Shown here: positions 7,058-13,120 of the stretch, piece after piece
Layout: each line of letters starts with the position of its first letter
How positions within the stretch are numbered: the first letter of the stretch is position 1
Assembly: GCA_024684665.1 (NCBI GenBank)
Contig: JAIKWN010000171.1
Coordinates: 1 to 13,120, forward strand
Direction: 5' to 3'
Length of the DNA stretch: 13,120 nucleotides
Origin: Clostridiales bacterium
Lineage (GTDB): Bacteria; Bacillota_A; Clostridia; Christensenellales; Aristaeellaceae
Translations under genes and position numbers: made by a program
The notes under the pieces: model-generated
What the model saw: the letters and a program-made list of their open reading frames with translations, nothing else
The model's database searches: none
What the model was told of the DNA's origin: nothing

Positions 7058-7086
7058 ATGATACCACATTTTGGTATTTGCGGCAA
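7058..7086 (-). promoter_or_regulatory. Sigma-A promoter of the SGNH-like/HD/IMPase/flavoprotein operon
   Basis: On the minus strand the -35 is TTGCCG (7086-7081), the spacer is exactly 17 bases, and the -10 is TATCAT (7063-7058) with TGTG one base upstream, the extended element common in Gram-positive promoters. Five of six -10 positions and four of six -35 positions match consensus. The start point would be near 7050, leaving a leader of about 36 bases ahead of the ATG at 7014, which contains the ribosome site. This is the best promoter in the window. Confidence 0.7.
7061..7077. promoter_or_regulatory. Candidate operator: perfect 6-bp inverted repeat inside the promoter spacer
   Basis: ATACCA (7061-7066) and TGGTAT (7072-7077) form a perfect inverted repeat with a five-base centre, overlapping the -10 and most of the spacer. 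Placement between the two hexamers is typical of repressor sites, but a six-base half-site is short and no regulator gene is nearby. Confidence 0.35.
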
Positions 7087-7297
7087 ATAAAAGCGGAGGG
7101 GAAAGCAGTTTGGGATGGAACCGCTGATCCATATTCTGTTTCAGAGGTTCAGGTCTCTTTGTTTTGACCTTTTTTTGTTTATGGATTACGAAACTAGCTT
7201 CAACGCGACCTGTTCAGGTGTCTGCCTGAAAATAGGGGTGGTTGTTGGAGTAAACTCTATATAAACAACTGACCTTAATCCTTCTGGACATTTCTGT
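7087..7297. other. AT-rich intergenic region with several short dyads, no gene seen
   Basis: I find no coding sequence here. Visible structures are as follows. A plus-strand hairpin AGGTC-10-GACCT (7151-7170) runs straight into T residues (7170-7176). An inverted repeat TTCAGG-6-CCTGAA spans 7213-7230. GTTCAGGT occurs twice, at 7147-7154 and 7212-7219. A dyad GAGT-AA-ACTC lies near 7248-7257, flanked by GTTGTT and AACAAC. The first looks like a weak plus-strand terminator with no gene in front of it. The others could be regulator sites or remnants of a lost element. Confidence 0.4.
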
Positions 7298-7328
7298 AAA
7301 AACAGCCCGCGACCAAGACCGCGGGCTG
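7298..7328 (-). terminator. Strong Rho-independent terminator after the ABC exporter gene
   Basis: A perfect nine-pair GC-rich stem (7303-7311 with 7320-7328, CAGCCCGCG and its complement) with an eight-base loop is followed on the minus strand by five T residues (7302-7298). It lies about 60 bases beyond the exporter stop codon and separates that operon from the next promoter. Confidence 0.9.
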
Positions 7329-7344
7329 CCTTAATTATGGTGCC

Positions 7345-7374
7345 GATAACACTATTCCGGGTGGGCCTGTTATC
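7345..7374. repeat. 7-bp inverted repeat between the exporter stop codon and its terminator
   Basis: GATAACA (7345-7351) and TGTTATC (7368-7374) are perfect complements around a 16-base GC-rich loop. There is no T run, so it is not itself a terminator; it could be a 3'-end stabilising hairpin or a protein site. Confidence 0.4.
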
Positions 7375-7389
7375 TTCCTGCAGGCTTCG

Positions 7390-9135
7390 TCAGTCGCTCC
7401 CAGCCATCCCGGCGTACAGTCCGCCGGCGGCGAGAAGCTGATCGTGCGTGCCGCGCTCCGCGACGCCGTGGTCGTCCAGGACGAGGATCTCGTCCGCGTG
7501 ACGGATGGTCGAGAGGCGGTGGGCGATCACGAGGGTCGTGCGGCCTTCGGAAAGGCGGGCCAGGCTCCTCTGGATGCGCCGCTCCGTTACGGTGTCGAGC
7601 GCGGAGGTCGCCTCGTCCAGAATGAGGATCGGCGGATTGCGCAGAAAGATGCGCGCGATGGCGATGCGTTGTTTCTGCCCACCGGACAAGAGAACACCGC
7701 GCTCGCCGACGGGCGTGTCGTAGCCCTGTGGCATCAGTGCGATGTCGTCGGCAATCTCCGCGAGCTGCGCTGCTTCTTCAACTTCTGCACGGGTTGCGTT
7801 TGGGCGTCCGTAGAGGATGTTTTCCGCTACTGTACCCGGAAAGAGGAAGACGTCCTGTTCTACGATGCCGATGGCAGCGCGCAGGTCGGAGAGGAGGATC
7901 TTCCGGATATCCCGCCCGTCCAGAAGAATCTGCCCTTCCTGGACTTCGTAAAACCGCGGGATCAGACGGCTGAGCGTCGTTTTTCCGCCGCCGCTCGGCC
8001 CTGCGAGGGCGAGCATCTGCCCGGGCGAAACACGCAGACTGATGTGGGATAGCACCCGCTCCTGTCCCTCCCGGTAAGAAAAGGACACATCGCGGAACTC
8101 TATTTCTCCGCGTATCTCCCGCAGGGGTTCTGCGTCTTCTGCGTCCCGTATAGTGGGCTCCTCGTGCATGATCTCCGAAAAACGCTGGAATCCCGCCATC
8201 CCCTGGGTGAAGAGCTCCGTGAAATTTGTAAGGCGACGGATAGGGCTCTGGATGCTGGCCACGTACATATTAAAGGTGACAAGGGTAGCTATATCCATGC
8301 GCGCCCGCAGGATGAGGAAGGAGCCGACGCAAACGACGGACAGGCTCATAAGATTCAACATAAACTCTGTGCCTGACATGAAATCCGCCATGGCGCGATA
8401 ATAGCCGCGCCTCGCTGTGACGTATTCCCCTGTGCGCTGTGCAAAGCGCTCCGCTTCCTCCTGTTCTGTACCGAAAGCCTTTGAAACACGGATACCAGAA
8501 ATCGCACTCTCAATCTGCTCGTTGATCCCGGCTATCTTTGCCTTCACGGCGCGGGAAGCCCGCATCATCGCCCGCCTCCGGGATATAATGAACAGAAGAA
8601 TAAGGGGCACTACGGCGACAAGCACGAGCGCCAGGCTCAGCTGAATGCGTGAGAGGACAAGGAAGGCGCCCGCGAGGGTGATGACGGAGATAAACAGATC
8701 TTCCGGACCGTGGTGTGCCAGTTCCGTCACGTCGAAAAGGTCGCTGGTAATCCGGCTCATCAACTGGCCGGTGCGGTTGCGGTCGAAGAAGGAAAAGTCC
8801 AGCGTCTCCATATGGGCGAACAGGTCGCGGCGCATGTCCGCTTCGATCGATACGCCCATGGAATGCCCCAGAAACGTCACGATCCACTGGCAGAGCGCCC
8901 GAAGCGCGAAGACGAGCAGCATAGCAAAGCTGACGAGGGCGAGCGTCCGCGCCGCGCCCTCGGGGATATAGACGTAGAGCATCCGCCGTGTCACAACCGG
9001 GAAGAGCACGTCGATCAGAGCGATCATCAGCGCACAAAAGAGATCCAGTGCAAAAACGCGAAGATGCGGCTGATAATAGCGCGCAAATTCGCGAATCAGA
9101 GAAGCGTTGCTTTTTTGTGAATTTCTGGAAACCAT
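7390..9135 (-). CDS. ABC exporter half-transporter (fused permease and ATPase, MsbA/LmrA type)
   Basis: This 581-residue protein is a complete type IV ABC half-transporter. Six membrane helices occupy about residues 25-300, ahead of a nucleotide-binding domain from about 345. The ATPase motifs are all intact: A-loop Tyr354, Walker A GPSGGGKT (379-386), Q-loop Gln427, signature LSGGQ (483-487), Walker B ILILDE (503-508) and H-loop His539. Each pair of chains should form one ATP-driven exporter. Because only one half-transporter gene is present, it is either a homodimer or pairs with a protein encoded elsewhere. The start at 9135 follows GAGG by about eight bases. The gene begins 43 bases after the AstE-like pseudoenzyme and is last in that operon, so its cargo is probably linked to what the hydrolase pair makes or removes. 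Family members export lipids, peptides and drugs, so sequence alone does not give the substrate. Confidence 0.95.
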   Translation of the reverse strand: MVSRNSQKSNASLIREFARYYQPHLRVFALDLFCALMIALIDVLFPVVTRRMLYVYIPEGAARTLALVSFAMLLVFALRALCQWIVTFLGHSMGVSIEADMRRDLFAHMETLDFSFFDRNRTGQLMSRITSDLFDVTELAHHGPEDLFISVITLAGAFLVLSRIQLSLALVLVAVVPLILLFIISRRRAMMRASRAVKAKIAGINEQIESAISGIRVSKAFGTEQEEAERFAQRTGEYVTARRGYYRAMADFMSGTEFMLNLMSLSVVCVGSFLILRARMDIATLVTFNMYVASIQSPIRRLTNFTELFTQGMAGFQRFSEIMHEEPTIRDAEDAEPLREIRGEIEFRDVSFSYREGQERVLSHISLRVSPGQMLALAGPSGGGKTTLSRLIPRFYEVQEGQILLDGRDIRKILLSDLRAAIGIVEQDVFLFPGTVAENILYGRPNATRAEVEEAAQLAEIADDIALMPQGYDTPVGERGVLLSGGQKQRIAIARIFLRNPPILILDEATSALDTVTERRIQRSLARLSEGRTTLVIAHRLSTIRHADEILVLDDHGVAERGTHDQLLAAGGLYAGMAGSD

Positions 9136-9178
9136 GGAGTACCTCGGATAAGTCTATCAAGTAATTCCGATGGCGTTT

Positions 9179-10108
9179 TTACCGCCCGGTAAGCACCTGG
9201 AATATGGGACTGTGCTGGGTGATGAAAGGGCCATCCTGAACGAAAAAGAGGACGCCAGTCACGGGAGTTTTGAGCACCTCGCGGATGGAACCGTCCAGGG
9301 GGTTCAGGAGGAAGGCGAGCTGCTCGCCCCTGCGCACATGGGCTCCCGCGAATTTGACGCGGCGCAGAAGTCCCGCACTTCCGGCGGAAACCTGGGTCAG
9401 GTCCTCCTCGCCGATGACGCTCGCGATGTGCCCCGGGGAGTTATCGCTACGGATGATGCCCCGGTTGTTCAGGAAGCGGATGATGGCCCGCAACGTCTGG
9501 TCCGCCGCATTCTCATCCAGCTCGTGTGTCTTGCCGGCATAGAGGGAGAAGGCCTGGGTTCCACTGTTCTGCCAGACGTAATTGAGCGTCGTGCGGTCGG
9601 TGATACGGGGTTTGCGCACGTAAACGAAGGGCAGGCCGAATTCGCAGCCGAGGGCCGGATTCTGCCGTCCGGTATCCATTACACGTACGTGAGGCACGAA
9701 AGAGCCAGGCTGATAGAAGCTGGTCAGCTGCACACCATAGCGGTAAAGCTTAAGAACCGAAAAGAGGCTATCCGCAATTCGTTCCGCCGTGGAGCCGTCC
9801 GCATCCCCAGGGAAGCTGCGGTTGATGTCCGTATTCTCCGGCGCCCAGAGCCTTGCGCCTACGTTCATGGAGGCCGGCAGGGCGGACGGGATGACGGTGA
9901 CGGTTCTCCCGGGGATCAGTCCGCCTTCCTTTTCCACGTCCCGGAGGAAGGAAACCAGCCTGGCGCAGACGTACAGCTGTTGCACTTCGTCGCCCCGCAG
10001 GGCCCCAAGGATCACGCAGCTTTTCTCGCCCTTGCCGAAGCGGTAGGAGAGGATCTTCATATCGTCCCGGAAGTAGGAAGGGACGGTGCAGATCACTTCT
10101 TTTTTCAT
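9179..10108 (-). CDS. AstE/aspartoacylase-like (M14-fold) protein lacking the zinc and catalytic residues
   Basis: The 309-residue product aligns along its length with the next-upstream gene product and with the succinylglutamate desuccinylase/aspartoacylase group. Landmarks are the central NTDINRSFPG (92-101) and a C-terminal lipoyl-like barrel (GAHVRRGEQLAFLLNPLDG). The active site is stripped. Where active members have GIHGDE, this has A36-LRGDE (Arg38 replaces the zinc His, Glu41 stays). The DIH block is replaced by Q127-LT129, removing the second zinc His. The catalytic Glu of LILEAD becomes Tyr190. It is thus probably a pseudoenzyme: a partner subunit, a binding protein, or an enzyme with another mechanism. 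The start ATG overlaps the stop of the upstream gene as ATGA, with AAAGGAG five bases away, so the two are made together. I recall that clostridial relatives with G-A-x-R-G-[DN]-E exist, which would make this a conserved subfamily; I could not check. Confidence 0.85.
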   Translation of the reverse strand: MKKEVICTVPSYFRDDMKILSYRFGKGEKSCVILGALRGDEVQQLYVCARLVSFLRDVEKEGGLIPGRTVTVIPSALPASMNVGARLWAPENTDINRSFPGDADGSTAERIADSLFSVLKLYRYGVQLTSFYQPGSFVPHVRVMDTGRQNPALGCEFGLPFVYVRKPRITDRTTLNYVWQNSGTQAFSLYAGKTHELDENAADQTLRAIIRFLNNRGIIRSDNSPGHIASVIGEEDLTQVSAGSAGLLRRVKFAGAHVRRGEQLAFLLNPLDGSIREVLKTPVTGVLFFVQDGPFITQHSPIFQVLTGR

Positions 10109-11058
10109 GTGGGCTCCTTTCGGATTCGGGCGATTAGCGTACCTGGATAGACGGCGGAATAACTGCGCTGGGTAAAGACGAGGCCGGAGACCGGCGATTT
10201 CACCGTCTCGCGGACTGTTCCCTCCAGCGCGTCCACCACGCAGCCCAGAACGTCGCCTTCATGGACCAGTCCGCCGATGCGGTCTTTCGGTACATAGACG
10301 CCAGGAATGGTACATGTGACACGGCAGACGTCCTCCCGGGTGCGCACAATAGGAATATCCTTCGGGATCTCACGGGTCTTTCCCGTCCAAAGGCCCATTT
10401 CCCGCAGCTTGCAGAAGATGCCGGAAACGACACCTTCTGCGATTTCCAGCGGTTTTCTTCTCCGCTCGTCCGCTTCCAAGATGAGGGCGTCTGTACCAGC
10501 GGCCGAGAGGGCAGAAACGAGAGAGGAGCCGTAGGCTGCGTAGGCGGGATAGACCCAGATGAGTTCCGGACAAAGCGCCCGGGCTTTGGGGATCAGCCGC
10601 TCTGCGTCTGCTTCATTCATGCGCACCTCGTACAGCTCGCTTTTGAACTGCGTGGAGGCGTGGATGTCCATCACGAGGTCGGCCCCCAGCATATCCGTCA
10701 TGATTTTATGACAGAGAATCTCAAGGGGTGTGCCGGTTTCGCTGCCAGGGAAGGCCAGGTTCATATCGAGGCGAGTGCCCACGGGTACCATGCGCTCTCC
10801 GATATCGAGCCCCAACGGGTTCAGCATGGGATAAATGTCGACAATTCCGGCAAGGCAGTTCGGATCCTTTCTAATGCGCGCAGCAACCTCGTAACAGACA
10901 AGCTGTCCCATCATTTCGTCGCCATGGATGCCTGCCGCAATGCAGACGCGCCCCTTAGCCCCGGTTTCAGGTGCGTAGCGGCAGCGGCGCACAGCCCACT
11001 TTTCTTCAAACGGCATGTCCGCCTCGGCGATAACGGAAATCTCCCGGAGGATAGCCAA
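10105..11058 (-). CDS. Succinylglutamate desuccinylase/aspartoacylase family zinc hydrolase (intact active site)
   Basis: The product has 317 residues. It carries the complete M14/AstE-type site: GIHGDE with zinc ligands His45 and Glu48, DIH with His133, substrate-binding D98-MN100-LAFPG, and catalytic Glu195 in LILEAD. The C-terminal 70 residues (GGLVHEGDVLGCVVDALEG) form the small barrel-like domain seen in this family. Members cleave N-acyl amino acids (N-succinylglutamate, N-acetylaspartate and others) in the cytoplasm, or related amide bonds; the substrate here is unknown. The frame begins at a TTG (11058) preceded by AAAGGGG at eight bases, which leaves about 14 residues before the conserved MPFEEK. 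An ATG at 11016 with a GAGG upstream is the alternative and would remove those residues. It is first in a three-gene operon with the degenerate homologue and the ABC exporter. Confidence 0.9.
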   Translation of the reverse strand: MAILREISVIAEADMPFEEKWAVRRCRYAPETGAKGRVCIAAGIHGDEMMGQLVCYEVAARIRKDPNCLAGIVDIYPMLNPLGLDIGERMVPVGTRLDMNLAFPGSETGTPLEILCHKIMTDMLGADLVMDIHASTQFKSELYEVRMNEADAERLIPKARALCPELIWVYPAYAAYGSSLVSALSAAGTDALILEADERRRKPLEIAEGVVSGIFCKLREMGLWTGKTREIPKDIPIVRTREDVCRVTCTIPGVYVPKDRIGGLVHEGDVLGCVVDALEGTVRETVKSPVSGLVFTQRSYSAVYPGTLIARIRKEPT

Positions 11059-11119
11059 ACCCCTCGCCCCTTTGCAAAATTGATGTTAAAACAAATAGAT
11101 CGCCCATTTTCCTGCACAA

Positions 11120-11148
11120 ATCCTACCACAATCAGAGTATTTTTGCAA
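11120..11148 (-). promoter_or_regulatory. Sigma-A promoter of the AstE-like/ABC exporter operon
   Basis: Minus strand: -35 TTGCAA (11148-11143), a 17-base spacer, -10 TAGGAT (11125-11120), with TGTG one base upstream of the -10. Each hexamer matches consensus at four of six positions. The -10 surroundings TGTGGTA-2-AT are identical to those of the promoter at 7058-7086. The start would fall near 11113, giving a leader of about 55 bases before the TTG start. Confidence 0.6.
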
Positions 11149-11264
11149 GATGTTATATGAAAAGATGAAAAAACCGAGTTAATAACATTAAAAATGCAAG
11201 GAGGGAACAGGTTATCCGAAGCAAACTCGATATATGTGGACTGGTAAAAATTGCGGTGCAAAAG
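11149..11264. other. AT-rich spacer between terminator and promoter, nothing assignable
   Basis: I see no supported gene here. There is a plus-strand GGAGGG near 11201 with no start codon at a usable distance, and distant complementary hexamers CGAGTT (11175-11180) and AACTCG (11224-11229). Both are compatible with chance. Confidence 0.4.
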
Positions 11265-11288
11265 AAAAGCCGGCGAAAGCCGGCTTTT
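11265..11288 (-). terminator. Strong terminator after the FMN/FAD reductase gene (stem reads both ways)
   Basis: A perfect ten-pair stem AAAAGCCGGC / GCCGGCTTTT with a four-base loop (11275-11278) lies about 26 bases beyond the reductase stop codon. The A/T ends of the stem supply the T run on either strand, and CTTTT follows on the minus strand. Confidence 0.92.
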
Positions 11289-11298
11289 CCATATGCGC

Positions 11299-11313
11299 TT
11301 TTAGATTCTAAAA
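11299..11313. repeat. 15-base palindrome just after the reductase stop codon
   Basis: TTTTAGA and TCTAAAA are perfect complements around a single T. At one base past the TAA it may pair weakly as part of the 3' end or be a protein site; AT-rich composition makes chance possible. Confidence 0.35.
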
Positions 11314-11314
11314 A

Positions 11315-13120
11315 TTACTTACCTGCAGCTGCGTTTGCACCTGCAATGCGGCCGAAGACGCAGAAATCCACGATGGCGTTACCACCCAGGCGATTTGCGC
11401 CGTGGAAGTTGCCCGTGATCTCGCCTGCACAGTACAGGCCCTCGATGATGGAGCCGTCTGGGCGCAGGGGATGTGTGTCCACGTCGATGTTCACGCCACC
11501 CATGGTGTGGTGCGCTGCTGGTTTGCGGGGATAGGCGTACCAGGGAGCGGTCTTGAGTTCTTTCGTCCAGGTGATGCGGCCGAAGGGATCCTGTGCTTCG
11601 CCCCGCACATAGCTGTTGAAATCGTCCACCGTCTTCTGCAGCACGGCAGGATCCATTCCAAGGGTTTCCGCGAGGCCTTCCAGCGTCTCTGCCTGCACAT
11701 AACCGGCCAGGTGGTTATCGAGGAAATAGCCGACCGTCTTGTCGCCTAGCGTCTTGCCCGTGGCCGGATCCGGTACGGCGTCCGCGCTGAAGAGCGTATA
11801 CATAAGGCCGTCCGGCTGCGCGATGATCCCGAGGCTCATCTCGTCGCGGCGGCCGTCCTCGCGGACGAAGCGCTCGCCGTTCTTGTTGATGTAACAGGAG
11901 GCGCTGTAGGTCAGCGTGATGTCGGAGGTCGCGCCGGTCCAGGGGTTCGCATACGGCAGGAGCTGGATCTGATCCATGTTGATCAGCTCCGCGCCGACTG
12001 CCTCCGCCATGCGCAGGCCGTCGCCTGTGACGCCCGGCATATTGGTAGTGATGACTTTCGCGGAGAGATCCGGCCACTTGTCGCTCACGCAGTATTTCAT
12101 GCGCATTTCAACGTTGCCGGCGAAGCCGCCCGTTGCGAGGATGACGCCCTTGTTCGCGTACAGGGTGACCTTGTGTCCGTCCTTATGTGTCGCGTTTACG
12201 CCGATGACTTTGCCGTTTTCGTCCGTGATCAGGCTCTCGCCCGTGGTGTCCATCTTCGCGGTGAAAAGATCGCTGCGGGTCGCGAGGGTATCCTGGAAGG
12301 CCTTGAAATAGCCGGTGCCGTTGGGCATGACAGACGTATGTGTCCGCATGTAGAGGGAGCCGGAAGCCGAGTTGATCGCCGGGGCAAACTGCATGCCCAT
12401 GCCCTCCAGCCACTCGAGCGTCGGATAAGCGCGCTGCGCGTAGAAGAGCAGGTGATCGAGCATGCCGACTTTGTCGCCGCCGTTCCAGGTCTGCAGGGCA
12501 AACCATTCCGGACTGTCGAAGACGTGCTTGTCGGTCTTCTTATATTCCTCGAACTGGGCGCGGACGGTATCCTGCACCTGCTTGTGCAATTCGTCCACCG
12601 GTTCCTCGGCCAGGGCTTCTTCGACGAGGGGATCCAGACTGGAGGTGATGTCGGCGTAGTCCTGCAGATCGGGATCCGGGCAGTTGAAGATGCCGCCGGA
12701 GACGATCGAGTTGCCGCCGAAGAAGCCGGTCTTCTCGATCAGCACGACGGAAGCGCCCGCTTCGGTTGCGGAGAGCGCGGCCGCGAGGCCGGCGCCGCCG
12801 CCGCCTACGATGACGACGTCCGCGGTAATCTCTTCATCCACTGCTGGCTTTTTGGCGATTTCCTTGTCGAATGCGCCTTCTTCTGCGCCGGCCAGTTTCA
12901 GGGCCTCGCGGGCGCCGGCCATGATGGCGCGGCTGGAGATGGAAACGCCGGTCACGACGTCCACCTTTATGGACTGGTTCTCGACGATAGCCGCCGGGAT
13001 CTCCCGGACTACCCAGTCGCGGAGGCCGGGCGTTTCCACGTTGGAGACCACGGTCACGTCTGTGATGGCATCTTCCGTCACGGTGACGGAAACGGTCATG
13101 GGGCCGTGCATGCCGGGCAC
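11315..13120 (-). CDS. FMN-bind / FAD_binding_2 flavoprotein reductase (fumarate/urocanate-reductase type), 5' end cut by window edge
   Basis: 601 codons are visible; the signal peptide and start of the FMN domain lie beyond the right edge, so the GTG at 13120 should be read as an internal Val. Using visible residue numbers, an FMN-binding domain ends with D54-VV-T57-G-V-S60, a flavinylation motif with Val in place of the usual Ala and Ser as FMN acceptor. FAD binding starts at VVIVGGGGAG (102-111). The catalytic residues of soluble fumarate-reductase-type enzymes are all present: H261 (MRTHTS), Arg425 in ExxxRD, H537/H538 in HHTMGG, and Arg577 in ANRLGGNA. It should reduce the double bond of an unsaturated carboxylate (fumarate, urocanate, an acrylate or similar) with electrons passed from the covalent FMN. 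The particular acid cannot be told from sequence. A strong terminator follows the TAA. The gene is separate from the AstE-like operon downstream. Confidence 0.92.
   Translation of the reverse strand: MPGMHGPMTVSVTVTEDAITDVTVVSNVETPGLRDWVVREIPAAIVENQSIKVDVVTGVSISSRAIMAGAREALKLAGAEEGAFDKEIAKKPAVDEEITADVVIVGGGGAGLAAALSATEAGASVVLIEKTGFFGGNSIVSGGIFNCPDPDLQDYADITSSLDPLVEEALAEEPVDELHKQVQDTVRAQFEEYKKTDKHVFDSPEWFALQTWNGGDKVGMLDHLLFYAQRAYPTLEWLEGMGMQFAPAINSASGSLYMRTHTSVMPNGTGYFKAFQDTLATRSDLFTAKMDTTGESLITDENGKVIGVNATHKDGHKVTLYANKGVILATGGFAGNVEMRMKYCVSDKWPDLSAKVITTNMPGVTGDGLRMAEAVGAELINMDQIQLLPYANPWTGATSDITLTYSASCYINKNGERFVREDGRRDEMSLGIIAQPDGLMYTLFSADAVPDPATGKTLGDKTVGYFLDNHLAGYVQAETLEGLAETLGMDPAVLQKTVDDFNSYVRGEAQDPFGRITWTKELKTAPWYAYPRKPAAHHTMGGVNIDVDTHPLRPDGSIIEGLYCAGEITGNFHGANRLGGNAIVDFCVFGRIAGANAAAGK

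Noticed and set aside
7015..7086. 24-residue N-terminal extension of the SGNH-like membrane protein
   Set aside because: It would start inside the -35 hexamer of the promoter, upstream of the predicted transcript start, and the ATG at 7014 has a good ribosome site directly before the membrane segment.
11006..11107. 33-codon upstream frame in the leader of the AstE-like operon, overlapping the hydrolase start
   Set aside because: It has an ATG just after AGGAAA, but the spacing is too short and the predicted transcript start is only about six bases upstream. The peptide shows no attenuator-type run of codons.
1..13120. Reassignment of TGA to tryptophan
   Set aside because: Several other genes end cleanly at TGA with tight downstream spacing (for example at 63, 4122, 7390 and 10105), and Trp is encoded by TGG in the esterase and its neighbours.
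1..13120. CRISPR array, tRNA, rRNA, insertion sequence or phage genes
   Set aside because: No regularly spaced repeats, no cloverleaf-like sequence, no transposase motif and no terminal inverted repeats were seen on either strand.

Overview
The window looks like a chromosomal segment of an anaerobic, fairly high-GC Bacillota (Clostridia-type gut bacterium). The sequence support is strong purine-rich Shine-Dalgarno (SD) sites, tight same-strand operons, AT-rich intergenic promoters with sigma-A hexamers, and a set of genes typical of anaerobes: a GlpA-like oxidase with a BFD [2Fe-2S] domain and two FMN-binding/fumarate-reductase-type flavoproteins. The taxon is inferred from gene style, not from a marker gene. 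Every gene I accept lies on the minus strand, so transcription runs from high to low coordinates. The long plus-strand open frames are antisense shadows of GC-rich coding sequence.

Layout, in transcription order. (1) 13120-11315: an FMN-bind plus FAD_binding_2 flavoprotein reductase, cut at its 5' end by the window edge, with all four fumarate-reductase-type active-site residues and a strong terminator at 11265-11288. (2) 11148-7298: a promoter, then three genes. These are an intact M14/AstE-type zinc hydrolase with a TTG start, a translationally coupled homologue that has lost the metal-binding and catalytic residues, and a complete ABC exporter half-transporter. A terminator at 7298-7328 closes the unit. 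(3) 7086-2233: a well-formed promoter with an inverted repeat in its spacer, then a membrane-anchored SGNH-like protein, an HD-domain phosphohydrolase, an inositol-monophosphatase-family phosphatase and a second FMN/FAD flavoprotein. A terminator ends this operon. (4) 2212-1622: a GDSL/SGNH esterase gene interrupted by one in-frame TGA, with every catalytic block still in frame on both sides. (5) 1615-1: an extended -10 promoter, a GlpA-like FAD oxidoreductase with a C-terminal BFD [2Fe-2S] domain, and the first 25 codons of an overlapping FAD oxidoreductase. This is the arrangement of the clostridial anaerobic glycerol-3-phosphate oxidation cluster.

How the genes may fit together. Four flavin redox proteins in 13 kb suggest a cell that uses flavin-based electron transfer. 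The GlpA-like pair would feed electrons in from glycerol 3-phosphate or a similar hydroxy acid. The two FMN-tethered proteins would dispose of electrons onto organic acceptors. The first keeps the classical dehydratase/enoate-reduction residues. The second has lost three of the four, so it probably acts on another substrate. The most distinctive unit is the operon of active hydrolase, pseudo-hydrolase and ABC exporter. The paired active and degenerate AstE-like proteins invite a heteromeric-enzyme or substrate-carrier hypothesis. No CRISPR array, tRNA, rRNA, transposase or phage gene was seen.
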